A stretch of 64,000 nt of DNA from Kuschelorhynchus macadamiae (taxonomy: Eukaryota > Arthropoda > Insecta > Coleoptera > Curculionidae), in contig JAUTXW010000958.1 of the NCBI GenBank assembly GCA_030620095.1, positions 52,501 to 116,500 on the forward strand, in the 5' to 3' direction. Positions 23,402 to 36,056 of this stretch are shown in pieces. The stretch's first letter is position 1; each line of letters starts with the position of its first letter. A program made the position numbers and the translations under genes. The notes beneath the pieces are model-generated. The model did not search any database and was not told where the DNA came from. It worked only from the letters and a program-made list of their open reading frames with translations.

Positions 23402-26083
23402 TTTTAGAACAAAAAAATACATAAAAAATGTCACATATTTTTTAAGGCATTTCTTCAAGTGCCGTACCCATATTCGGGCGTTGGCGATGGTCAGTGAGTG
23501 CCTTGAAACCTATCTTATATTAAGATGTATATGGTTTCTTGAATGCACTACACTAGACCATTATACTAGGGAATGTGTTCTACGTAGTGGTTTCCCGTTG
23601 CCTTCTACGCAGTTGTGTCGTGTAGTGTATGTGTTGAGTAAGAGGCCTTGTTACTGTCCGCAGTCGACCCAAGTCTACGAACAGAGTCGTTAATGTATTA
23701 TCCCAACGACCAAAGGCACCTCGGGAAGGTACCGGACCAGGCATATCGAGCACTCTTTATTTATTTTTTTTTTTAAAGTGCCGGCTACGCCAAGTCTCGA
23801 ACATTTGTCTAACAATAAAAATGACATTAAAAAGTACTACTGCACATTTGAGGGAATTTTCTAATTTCTGGAAGGTTGCGTTAAACCCTTTATTGATAAG
23901 CGTGTATAGTCAATATGTAGTTCAAATACCTTATTTTTAAAGTTTCAAGCTTAATTTTGTTGTATATCGCATTGAAATTGGTTATGTTTTTGTTAAAATA
24001 TTTAATATTGAATTTTTGACTACAAAATTACATTATTGTATAATTTTATTATGAATCAAGAAGAAATATTAATATGGTTTGGCGGTACTGATCACACAAA
24101 ACGGGTCAGTCTCAACGAGGTAAGCTCAGAAAGTGATCCAAGAAGCAATGTTGTTACAATAATGTGCTGTTTTAGCCCATTATTGTCCAACAAAATAATG
24201 TACAAAAATAACAAAACCAACAGGAATATAGAGAATATGTGGGCAAGAACAACATTAAATATTAGGAACAGTCCATTTAAAGCAAAACATGGTCATTTTA
24301 TTATTATTAACTGTAACTGCTGTTTTAGTTTAGCCTTTATCAGTGAGACTGGAAGATAACCGAGGTGCAGCAAAAAAGCAGGTGAGGTGTATGTTGAGAA
24401 TTATCATCAGAAATAAAATGCCAAATCCATGTATAAGAAATAAAACGGGAATAATAGAAGCTATTCTACACCTCAAGAGGAATTTGACCGAACACAGCGC
24501 TAGAATGATGAACTGGAGAAGGACCAAGGAGATGACCAAGGGGCCAAAAGCTGAGGCTTACAGGGAAAGATGACAACGACCTCCTAGCCTAACGATCGAT
24601 AACTTCGGATGAACGGTCGGAAATTGGATACAGATGCCACAGAATAGAATAAAATAGAAAAAACTGGCAAGATTAAAGGAAGGCTTTCGTTTAATAGTAT
24701 TATCTGGACGGGACCGTAAGACCAGTAACAACAATAACGTTTAATATAAATATTATAAAAAATAGAAAATTGCTGTATTACCTTCAATTGCAGAACATAT
24801 ATAAAATTGTAAAATTTAAATGGTTCGGTGGAAAACTTTAATAAACTCTGTTAGAAACCTATGTTATGTTAGGATATTTGTTCATGAATATTTAAAACAA
24901 TTTTTGAGCTTTAACTGTCAAGTAAATTCCTAACTCCCATTATCACGATGAGCACGTTGCAATAACAATTAGTTTCAGAGTACTTAAAAATACATATCTG
25001 TTTAGTTATACAAAGATGTACAATGATGCCCGCACATAAAGGGAGATTGCTTTAAAAGAACAACATATACAAACAGAAGTAAAACGGTTACAATATTTTA
25101 CAATTTGTGCTTCTGTGTTTGAATTAAAAGAAACTAGAACGTAACCGTTATACTCCTTCAGATATACAAATATATTTAAACAACATAAATTTTCTTTTTC
25201 ACTCTTCGTAGGCTTCTCAGCAGCATTCATGTCCAAATAATTCTTCCAAGTAGTTTCCTTAATTATAGTATAACCAAAACTAACCAAATTAGGAGTGGGC
25301 GCCTCGGATGCAGTTGACTGGTTGAGCTTGGTAGGTGTCCTTTGTAGAGCTGGCGAACCTATCATGAACAACTTATTTAGACAGTGGCGAGCGCATCGCA
25401 ATGTGCCAAATGTGCGCTTTCTTTTCTCTCAATTTCAGCGACAATTAGTACACGTTAGGTACTAAGTTATAAACATTAAAAACTAAAAATATACAACTCA
25501 ACCTCAAACTGACAAAATAAAAAAAATACTTTATTATTTAAATTCTGCTAATGCATAAAAAAGTTAATTAAATATGGATTAAGATCATACATTTTGAAAC
25601 AGATTATTGAAGTTGAGTTTACTATTGGGTACGAACAACATGTATTATGGACACATATGTATGACAATTAATTATAAAAAAGTATAAAAGAAGCAGAAAA
25701 AACGGCAAATCACCAGAATAAATATCCATAGCCATGTAAATTAACAAAGAGGAAGGCGTTAGTTGCACGCGTTAATTCAACCTAAAACATCATTATTCAG
25801 TAATAGTTATAGTGACATTAAGAACATAAAACAATGTTGTGAAATATATAAGGATTAATAAATATTTCAGCAAAGTCTGCTATTAATTAAAGGTGAACAT
25901 ACGCCAACAAAGCTATCTCTTGGATTGGTGTGTTAAAATGATTTAGCGTCTTGGTTTTCTATTTTGATTTTGTAAATACTGGAGTTGCGAACGAATGGGT
26001 CAGACAACCGCGAAACTTTAAATGTAATTCTAAATAACTTGACTATCAACGCGATTTCTTGGAACACAATATAACAAAATATG
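23402..26083. other. No firmly supported gene
   Basis: Frames at 23382-23693, 24036-24359, 24343-24573 (plus) and 25006-25401 (minus, 131 codons) were examined. The last contains a compositionally protein-like middle ('SPALQRTPTKLNQSTASEA', 'TTWKNYLDMNAAEKPTKSEK') but no domain I can name. It could be a transposon-derived fragment. No splice sites linking it to the SCAF exons were established. Confidence 0.35.
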
Positions 26084-27509
26084 GATTTTAAGGGGTCGGT
26101 CAAGTTACCCCCCGAATCAAACGAATTTCAAAAATAGATACACTATCATTTTGCACACAATAAATACAATTTTTTACACTCACCCAAGAGAAACTGAAGC
26201 ATTTTTTTAAACAGGGTGCAAATTTGACCGTTCACCCCCCCCCCTCCGGCCTTTCAAAATATTTAAATATTTTTATATCAATCGTCCCATCTAATTTAGC
26301 ACAATTTTGGACACTAATTTTCAAATTTTGCACACCCTCCTAGAGGAAGTTAAGAGGGGTCAAAAATTTGCATGCCCCCCCCCCCCCGTTGGTCACCAAA
26401 TTGAAAAACTTCTATGCTAGTTTATTCACCTAATTTTGCACCACTATTTTTAAAATTTGCAAACTCTCCTAGAGAAAGTTATGCGGCGTCGAAAATTTGT
26501 GTATTTTCCTCCCTGTCAGTCACAAATTGAAAAAATTATTTCACCTAATTTTGCACAATTTTGCCTACTCTCCTGGAAAAAGTTATGGGGTATCGAAAAT
26601 TTGTATTTTCCCCCCGTCAGTCACAAAATTCAAAAACTGTTATGCCACTCGTTTCACTTAATTTTGCATACTTATTTTTAAAATTTGCACAGCCTCCTAG
26701 AGAAAGTTATGAGGCGTTGAAAATATGTATTCCTCACCGGTCAGTCTTAAAATTGAACAACTGTTGTGCTACTCCTTTCATCTAATTTTGCTAGAGAAAG
26801 TTATGGGGCGTCAATAATTTGTATTCTCCCCCCCCCCCCGGCAGTCACAAAATTCATTAAACTCTTGTGCTACTCGATTCATGTAGTTTTGCACAATTTT
26901 GCACACCTGTTTATAAATTTTGCACATTCTTCTAGAGAAAATTATGGGGTGTCAAAAATTTGTATCCCCCCCCGACGCCCCATGACTTTCTTTAGGAGAA
27001 CGTGCAAATTAAAAATAGATGTGCAAAATTAGGTGAAACGACTAGCACAACAGTTTTTCAATTTTGTGACTGACGGGGGGACGGGGGGAAAATATACAAC
27101 TTTTCGACACCGCATAACTTTCTTTAGGAGAGTGTGCAAATTTTAAAAATAGTGGCACAAAATTGTGCAAAATTAGGTGAATAAAGTAGCATAGAAGTTT
27201 TTCAATTTCGTGACAAACGGGAGGGAAAATGCAAATTTTTGACCCCCTTTAACTTTCTCTAGGAGGGCGTGCAAAATTTGAAAATTAGTGTGCAAAATTG
27301 TGCTAAATTAGATGGGACGATTGATATAAAAATATTTAGATATTTTGAAAGACGGGGGGGAACAGTCAAGTTTGCCCCCCGTTTAAAAAAATGCTTTAGT
27401 TTCTCTTGGATGAGTGTGCAAAATTGTATTTATTGTGTGCAAAATGAGAGTGTATCTATTTTTGAAAACCGTTTGATTCGGGGGGAAACTTGACCGACCC
27501 GATTTTAAG
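26084..27509. mobile_element. Foldback (FB/MULE-like) element with perfect 9-bp target duplication
   Basis: 'gattttaag' stands at 26084-26092 and again at 27501-27509. Between them, 26093-27500 is almost entirely a palindrome. It starts 'gggtcggtcaagttaccc' and ends 'gggaaacttgaccgaccc', and the arms pair inward through 'gaatcaaacg' and 'atatcaatcgtcccatctaa'. Each arm is built of ~95-140-bp repeats holding 'cctagagaaagttatgggg' plus 'ttttgcaca' and a run of C (or G). Six direct units are seen on the left (near 26339, 26468, 26572, 26696, 26791 and 26931) and three inverted ones on the right (near 26984, 27117 and 27251). There is no coding sequence. Foldback and Mutator-like elements make 9-bp duplications. 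Confidence 0.88.
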
Positions 27510-28798
27510 TCAACGTACAAAAAAAAATATTGGGTGATGATCATTTTTTAACTTCAGTTTTGGAATTTCAAATAAAATTGATTGTTCCGTCTAATGCATG
27601 TTTTAAAACGAATTATTTTTAATATTGTACTGCTTTAAGATATCTATTACACCGCTGTTTTTCATTTACTTGCAGTGTGCAGATATAGAAATATCCCAAT
27701 ATTTCAAGGGCATGTTGATCCTTAAACATAACGTGAATATTAGAACTATGAACGATATGTTCAGCGAAACAACGATTTCTGTTTTAGAAAAATTACTGCT
27801 TCCAACATTTTACCTTTCATTATTTATTTAATTTTAATCTTTGTTAGATCGTGTTTAATTTGGCTATTAACTAACGAAATAGAAAGTATACTGGACAATA
27901 AATATCGAATTTAATTTCAACTATCATTGACTTTTTCTTGTTTTAATTTAGTATAAAAATCATCTAAATCCTTCAAGAATATTATTTTTAAAATTCTTTT
28001 AATTGTAAATCATTTTTAAGTCTTAATTAGCACATAAAAGTTCAGTTTATTTTTGAATAGGTTTTTTTTTGTATTTTTAAACGACCTTATCAAAAAGAAT
28101 CATTTTTGTATTTACCGCAACGAATTCATGATAAAAATATATTAAACAGTACCTAAAATAAGATTTTCATGTTGCCCGTACCTCGTAAGCTAGTGACTTA
28201 CCCTTTAGCTGAGCCCCAGTCAAAGCAGATCTCCGGCAGTTGCGACTTTACCTTACCTTGTTTATTTTGACTGGGGTATGGATAGTTGATAGTGAGAGAA
28301 ACATAAAATAAGCAGCGTCATTAATTAAATTTCGATAATGCAAAGGAATTATGAACACTGAAGACATCGATATATTTTTGAGTACAATAAATTTTCAATG
28401 ACAAAAATCCCAAAAATTGCAAATCAATTTCCGTTTTAAAGTTTGGTTATACCGGATGTCAACGAAAATAATAACCAGCCTGTTATTTTCTATGTATGTG
28501 ACATATTTGATATTAAATTCGAAAAAATTGGGTTGGATTTGAAAGACTATAATCATTTAAACAATCGACTATCTCGTCTGGTTTCACCGCAAGCACTATC
28601 AACATTGCTATTTCAATTGTAATACCCTGTAAATTTTTAAAAATAAAACATGCATCATATTATGCTAAAAATATAATTTTATCATAAATTAATCTGTTTA
28701 TATATAAAAACGAATACATGTCATGGTTGAAAAAATCTAATATGGTATTTTAGGTCTACATAAAGTATCCTATTTATCAGTGGTTAGTGGTTAAAAAT
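27510..28798. other. No gene; one short dyad
   Basis: AT-rich sequence. An 11-bp inverted pair 'ccccagtcaaa' / 'ttttgactgggg' encloses ~40 bp near 28215-28277. No gene or element boundary was established. Confidence 0.4.
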
Positions 28799-29412
28799 AT
28801 ACAGGGTAACCCAATTAAAATAATTATGTCCATAGCGCTTCAAGAGAAACGAGATGCGAGAGTCGATCACTGAAACCTTTATCAAAATCCAGCCAACAAT
28901 TCCCTAAAATTTAAAATCGAAATATTACCTATAAAGAAAATGATAGTCTTATTAACGTGTTTTTATATACGTAGCTTAATATGAAATTTGTATAGACACA
29001 AATATATGCAGTGTGTCCTCAGACAGATATGGATGTCCTAATCACAAAAGTATATAATTGTTTCGTTTTTTTTTTAATAGAACTAATTCTTCGCAAAAAA
29101 TTTGCTGTTTCAGAAAATAAATTTACGTCGAGAGAAAGTTGTTTTATTACACTTGCAAAACACGTATTTTAATACAACTCTATTTTATAAGGAAGATGCT
29201 GTTTAAAAAACTTGCTTAGAATCACTTCCCCATTGTAAATCTAAAATTTCAAATTACGTAAAAATCGCTTTTCCTTACTTACTTTACAAAGATAGAAAAA
29301 AATGTTCAATACAAACATTTTAAGGTTTTATCTGAACCTCCAGGATTGCCAAATCATAATTTGAAATTTAGAAAATGAGGCATTGACTTAATTTTTAATA
29401 AAACACCCTGTA
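28799..29412. mobile_element. MITE with ATACAGGGT termini, ~614 bp
   Basis: The left end 'atacagggtaaccca' and the right end 'aaaacaccctgtat' form short inverted termini. Similar words stand alone at 12080 and 35290. The interior has no transposase frame. Only ~9-10 bp of terminus match, so the boundary call is tentative. Confidence 0.45.
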
Positions 29413-32400
29413 TGTATTGCTTCATTAATTGGGCCTCTTCTTGCTGTTTATAAATATAACAGGTTTGATACCTTTATTTCTAAAAACAAACGATAAAACT
29501 GACAAAAACCCTGCAAAAAAAAGCAGACAAAGGTAAATTTAATGAAACGTTCGTTTCCTTATAATGAAAAGTAAACTAATCAATTCCTTAAATTTTGTCG
29601 ATTACTGCTGATCAAATCAAAGTTCTAAAACAAAATTAAAATAACATCAAATTACAATAAAACCACTGCAGATTATTTTTAAAAAGTCAATTTTTCAGTG
29701 CTTAGAATACCATTGCAATTCTTTATTTCCTTTTTTCGTTTCTCGTCTGTTTTCTTTTCCTCATTTATTTGTTGTAACCTTAGAATTAATAAGTTTAGTT
29801 TAAGATAGCATAATTTGTACATTGAAATCAGCAGTGACTGGATTTTCCGGACGTCTGCCGATGTAATAATAGTATTATAGCAATGAACGTACTATTATTA
29901 TTATATTGTATAGAATATTCTAGTTAAATAATAAATCGTTACTTTAAAATTGTCATTTGTTTATTTCTTTACCAAATCCTGATGATTCAGATAGAATCTT
30001 AAAAATTTTGTATATAACATTTTCTCTATCTTTAGAAATATAAAAATAATCCTTTACAAGCATTTCTACATAATGTTAAACGCCAAAGACCTTTGGAAAA
30101 GTGTATTCAATTCGGCGGCTTTCAAGTGACACAAACAGTAGTGTTAGTAATTAATCTTACCTTAAATTGGTTACATTATGTACCTAATTTGCACAGAATA
30201 AAAACAATTGTAAGTTTATATTTTGACTATGGGAGTGATTTCAAGCAGCTTTTTCAGACAGCAGTTTCCTTATAAGTAAGAAATAGAGAAAGTTTACTTT
30301 TTTTCTTTTACATTTTTTCTCAACGTCAATTGCATTTTTTTACCTAGCAAAAATTATGAAGAATCACAATTTTCTTGAATAACTTTTTTCTTGTTTAACC
30401 CAGTTTAAAGCACAAGATAGTGTGCAAAAGGTTGCTGAGATCTTTATAGGCTGTTCGAATTTGATCAACACGTCTAATAAGATTATTTTGTATTTACCTT
30501 ATTAGAAATATTAGGTCGACGCATTTCCATACGTTTTATCGGCAAAAGTGTCAATGTTGTAACGTGATTGTGTCACAATAATTGGAACCACAGTGGTCAA
30601 CTATTTATCACTAATTTTAAAAAGGCTCCCTTTATGTGAAATCTGGATGCACGACTGGATATGTCAATGTATCTTGTGTATCTTCCCACACTGTGACAGT
30701 GATTTGAATTTCAGTGGAAATATATTTTTCAGGGATCTCAAATAAAGCCCCCCTTACTTAAAATCTGAATGCACTCCAATTCGCGGGCTACCGACTTTTT
30801 TCTTAAAGCGGGGTAAGGATATTCTTGTCTTGGTAGCATGATACTATATAGCACAACAGAGTTTTTATTTTTTAGCAGATAGTCAGAAAGATTTTAAAGT
30901 ATCAGTTTTTATCTTTTGAGTTTCAAGATATTCCAAAGTTATGCTGAACTCGGTTATTACAAATTCTAAGGTGCTATAGAATAACAATCATAACAATAAA
31001 GTTTTGCATTACAAAAAATCTATATATTTAAAACACTAAGCCACATTTTTCAGCAAGTTCGTGAGAGAGTTGTACTGCACCAATTTACATGATTTGATCG
31101 TCTGGTTACTGAGACCCTTCAAAACTATTTTTTGTATTGTTTTATTGCGTATTTTTTTATCAAGTTTTTCTTCATAAACCTTTCTGGACGATGTGGTGAA
31201 TGCGCCCTATATTCTTACAATTTCGCTGGAAACTCATCGCGCCATCTAACGAAAAACGAACGCCTCGAGAAAAAGATTCTGTCAATGCGCGAATTGGCGA
31301 GTGCACGGCCTCGCATACAAATCGGATAATAACAAAAATTCTTATTACACATATTGACCAACGGCGTCCAAATTATTCAGATCACATACTAATACCAGCA
31401 ACGTCCATGATATCCATTTATAAAAAACCAGACAGAAGCAATGTTTAAAATCCATTTTGTACGGTGAACTGTTTAAACTGTTTGAACACAACTTTCTTTA
31501 ATTTAAAACACAATCGTAAAAAATTGATTTACATCAAGTACTCATAATTCCATTGCTTAAAAATAAATGTATAAAGCATATTGTATTATTAAAACCGTGC
31601 TTATTTCATGGGGCTCAATACTTTCAATATAAAACTTTAGTTCACATTAGTTTAACATTTTTATTCCGACACAGAGAAAAAAATAACACAATAATGACAG
31701 TAGAAAGAAATAGTTAATAATTATGCTACAGAAGGGTGGTAGTTCAAAACCTTTATTAAACAACAAACCTAAATTTCCAATATTGCCATCCACTATACTC
31801 CATATACAGTTTTCAAGAGATAAGTGTTATGTAATTTATGAAAAATAATATTATTTTAGATTTATCCTTAACCCAAAATACTGCAAAAAATCATTTAATT
31901 TATCTGTTGAGTCCACTGACTGCAACTTCTTCATATTTCAGTCAAGCAATATTAAGACTCAAGAGCCGTACCCAGCACAAGTACTGTTTGATATATAGAT
32001 TAGGTAACAATTTCAAAAGAAATATACAATTTAGCAATTATGTAAAAAATTTACGTATTGACTAATGAACCATTTTACAACGTTATTAATTTGAATGTAT
32101 TTTTTTCTTTCACTTCACAATATTAACTAATTAACAATTTAAGTAAATCTGCCTGAATATCAACACAGTAATTTTCATAAATCTTGTTTCTATTGCATTT
32201 TATTTCTTAGAAAATCGTGTGAACTGCGGTACGATATAGCAATTTAGTTTATATTGAAAGTATTGGAGATGAATATCCAATCAAAGAAATGACCAATGGA
32301 GTTATATATTGATATATCTAAAGCTTAAAACAGAGAATAGAGAAGGTATTTTTAAGTTTTAAAAGTAACTATGTTTCCTAGCAATTCGCTGATTTTATAT

Positions 32401-33392
32401 TGCGAGTGGTGAAAACATCAAAAACTTGTTATGCATAAAAATGCTTACTTCTCTGATAAATTATCAGTGTATATTCAGCAACTGAAATTCTACAGCCGAC
32501 TTTTAGGTTATCCTGCACATACACAGCGCTTACATATTCAAAATAAAAATCACATCCGTTTTTAGTTTATGTTTATATATTTTTATATTTGATTTCTGAA
32601 TATAATTTATTTAAATTTTGTACTGATTGGTATTTAGAATAAATGAATTAATAGATTCTCTCTCTTGTGAATTGTTATATACATATGATATAGCTATCAC
32701 CTTGTAATATTCAATAGATATATAAACAAATAATGTTCGTTAATTATTTGAGGATCCATCATTATATGCCTGTCACTGCGCTCAAAATTTGTCATACGAT
32801 TTTTAAGTTTGAAGCATCTTATCAATATTTCAACACTTTTTTATGCAAGTCATATACAAAATTACCGAAGTCATAAGGATCATCTTTAAAAATCTAGTCC
32901 CACTACATTATTCAGGAATATACTTATAACTTGTACTTTATTAATTTTTTTACACTAAAAATTCAATTTCTCTGTTTTAAGCACAGTAAATAGGACACAC
33001 TCTGCTTCACATATGGAATAAATCATTTTAAAAATACAAACATTTCACCACTAAAAAAGTCACTCACAATAAAGAACTAGATTAAAATGAATTACAGAAG
33101 AAAAAAGAATTAATTGAGAAAGGCCTAAAAAAACTGTAATTTGAAATACAGAAAAATATTACTTGAAGATAAATTTGTATAAAGTATATAACTTGGCTTA
33201 CCAAGTAGTTTTTATTTTCTTTTTAAAGTTAATATGAAAAGTAGTATTTCTTTAATATTTGAGTACTATTGAAAATAATATGGTGACCTTTAAAGGGAAA
33301 TACAATACTTCCTTCCAGTTCTTCTCAAGACCATTGCAGTAGTCATTGGCACATTGCAAGAAAACTTTTAATTCGCATAACTTCTACTTTAC
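29413..33392. other. Intron, no gene recognised
   Basis: AT-rich DNA without a supported exon. Frames of 60-82 codons at 30093, 31132, 31200 and 31838 have no domain and no splice context. A weak diverged ~140-bp duplication is visible around 30590-30780 ('gaaatctggatgcac' against 'aaaatctgaatgcac'). Confidence 0.45.
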
Positions 33393-33586
33393 CAACCTTT
33401 GACAACCTGCGCTTGAGATCCGTTCGTTTGCTGAACCGGAGTACTCTGTTGTTGCTGTTGCTGCTGCTGTTGTATCTGTTGATGAATTGGATTATTAGGG
33501 TCAGCTAAATCAAATAATGGCTGGATTACTTCAGGAGGGAACACCTGATTCTTTTGCCATAAATTTAACACTCTGATGATTTTACT
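33393..33586 (-). CDS. SCAF4/SCAF8: SCAF4/SCAF8-like protein, exon with end of CID and Q-rich linker
   Basis: Minus-strand exon with acceptor 'ttcattttacag' (ag at 33588-33587) and donor TTG|gtaaag (gt at 33392-33391), 194 nt, phase 0 in and phase 2 out. It begins 'SKIIRVLNLWQKNQVF', the last helices of the CTD-interacting domain as in vertebrate SCAF8, and continues 'PEVIQPLFDLADPNNPIH' into a mixed CAA/CAG-coded glutamine run (QQQQQQQQ) and 'STPVQQTNGSQAQ'. It joins the 38885-38595 exon exactly in frame (PPEDK|SKII). The CID binds phosphorylated RNA polymerase II tails. The Q tract is a candidate length polymorphism. Confidence 0.93.
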
Positions 33587-36056
33587 CTGTAAAATGAAAA
33601 TGTATAAAATACTAGTACTAGCTAACAAGTAAATTTATTTTAAATATATATTAGTTTTTTGCGACAAGATGTCTCTGATTATTTGAAAATTGTAAGCTCT
33701 CAAGGAGATTCACATTTTAAATAAAAGTAATAGGTAATGTTAATAGTTTTCTAATAAATCATTTTTATAACAATTTCAATGTTTAGTGGCTGATGAAAAA
33801 ATAAATATATGATGCTGTTTTAAATCTGTATTTATCTATAATAAAGTTGAAATTAAAAAAAGTTACTGACGGCATAGCTTCTTTAAGTAAAATTAATAAT
33901 TTTATTTATGCTAATAAATAAATAAATATATAAATAAATAAAATAAATTAATTGCGTGAAGTAGAGAAAGAGCTGTTAAGTGTTAAATATATTTTTCAGA
34001 AAATATATCTTTTTATAGACAAAAAAAGTTTACCTCATTTGTATCTCAAATTACTTGTCATTTTTAAAATATCTGCAATATTAATATTAGCTATAACATG
34101 CTATCAGAATTAAGGGCTTATTGATGCGTTTTAGATACCACTATCTCTCGAGGAGGTCTGGATATAGACCTTTCTTTCTACAAAATTTAAGATATCCACT
34201 AAAAATTGCTCACTATTGACTACAAGGGGTCATTTTATATGAAATCATTAAATTGGCAAAACCAACCTATTTTAGATTTTGCATAAACTCTCTGGGAATG
34301 TTCTTTAGCCCCTAGTGATTTAATTTTCGCGGGCGCCAGTTCCAACGAAATAAAGATGTGAGAAATGTCATTTTGATGCTTTATGTTTTTAGCTGTAAAT
34401 ATTTATCTATTAAAGATATCTACTCGTTGAAGATTGCATAAAATTTTAATTGTTTACATTTATAGAGTGCTAAAAATTATATATTTTTTTTTGCGATAAG
34501 TTAGAAAATCATTTACAAAAAAAACGAGTATTTCACTGGATTTACCACCCCCTTAAAGATAACTGCGTCAAATTTCATAAAAAAATATAGTATAATAGAT
34601 TGGTCAAATTAAAATTTACGCAAACTACAGCTTGGAATCAATGCTGCATGCGCAGAAATTACTTTAAGGTAATGAAAGAAATTAAACGTCAAAATACAAA
34701 AGACGTTTTATAAGTGCATTGAATTAAACGTCTGGTTAATGCAAACAACAAAAGTGTGGCTAACATTAATTTTATTTTCTGACTTTACGATAATGTTTCT
34801 AAATGTTGTTACAAACATTTGAACAATGTGAATATTAAGGTACAGGTTGTTGGCGTGTTACAGAACCACTAACATATTTGATATCTATTAGTTAAGTATG
34901 ATGAATTGTATATTGTTTCTTCTTCCTATGTACACACACATACGTTTTTTATTATTTTTTTTTAATATTGTAACTTTTATATTGGGGCTTCCCGTTTATT
35001 GATAATAAACAAATAATTTTGTTTATAAAATTATGTACTGTGTTTTCGTAAAAAATCATTAACATGATTTCCTAAATGTTCACAAAAGAAACAATACTTA
35101 CTAGGAAAAACACTCACGCTATGTTTTGCAGGTATAATTTTTATAATGTACCGGGATTTGATTTTTACTCTAGGAGATTCAAAAAAAACTTTAAAAACAG
35201 AAGTTGTAGGATTTTTCTTGTAGTATCATTTAAGAATATCAAGAACCTTTGAAATCAAACAATATACATAACCTATATTTTTTAATGGAACACACTGTAT
35301 ATTATTTCATTAAATGAGCATGTTCTTATCTATTATAAATTCCTCTTCCTCTCTCTAACGCATTGCGTCTTATGGCACGGGTTCTGTCGGATACTTTTAA
35401 ATATTAATACAGAAAAATCCTACAACTCTTGTATAAGGTTTTTCATATCTCAAATAGTTAAAGTTCTAAATGGCTGTCAAATTTATAAATAATTAAAGCC
35501 CTCTACATGCAGAACTTACGAAAATAACAATGAACTAAGTATCCTGTAAATCTCAGGTTTTTATCTTTTAGTCAACACTTTCAAATTGTAGCTCAAAGTA
35601 TACGAAATTTTAAAATTTTAAGCAGAGATTTTTCTTGAGGAATATTAGTCATTTAGATTCAACAGCCCAGATCCTGGAGTCAATTAAATATCACGAAAAA
35701 TCAGCAAAATACAAGTATTTTCGGTACCTTGTTATTTTTCAGGGATATGAGTTATGTAAATTTTGATTTTTTTTACGTAACTACTATTTTTACTACAGCT
35801 TTAGAATGCTATGTCGCGAGTAGATATCTTTTTGCAGTTAAAAATGTAAAGCATATAGGTAACATATCTCAAATGCTTTATTTCGTGCGCATCGGAACTC
35901 GTGGTGCAGGCAAAAATAATATAATAATCAAAAATAATAAGCAAATCTAAAGACTTGATATTTTTGCTTTTTTCATAAATAAAAAAAAATGAATATCAGG
36001 GAAACAGTTTTCCAAGTGAAATGAAAAGCGACACAATAAAAATACTGTAAAAAAAC
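33587..36056. other. Intron, AT-rich; simple (AAAT)n at ~33910-33951
   Basis: A short 'aataaataaata'-type microsatellite lies at about 33910-33951. The remainder is AT-rich with no recognisable coding or terminal repeat structure. The tail 'ggaacacactgtatatt' near 35287 resembles the terminus of the MITE at 28799 but lacks a clear partner. Confidence 0.5.

Noticed and set aside
24036..24573. Two overlapping plus-strand frames (107 and 76 codons)
   Set aside because: No recognisable domain and no splice or promoter evidence. Possibly old transposon debris, but not supportable.
25006..25401. 131-codon minus-strand frame with protein-like composition
   Set aside because: No domain recognised, no splice sites tied to the SCAF exons, and the C-terminal half is low in complexity. 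Considered as the missing SCAF exon but it shows no similarity to that protein.
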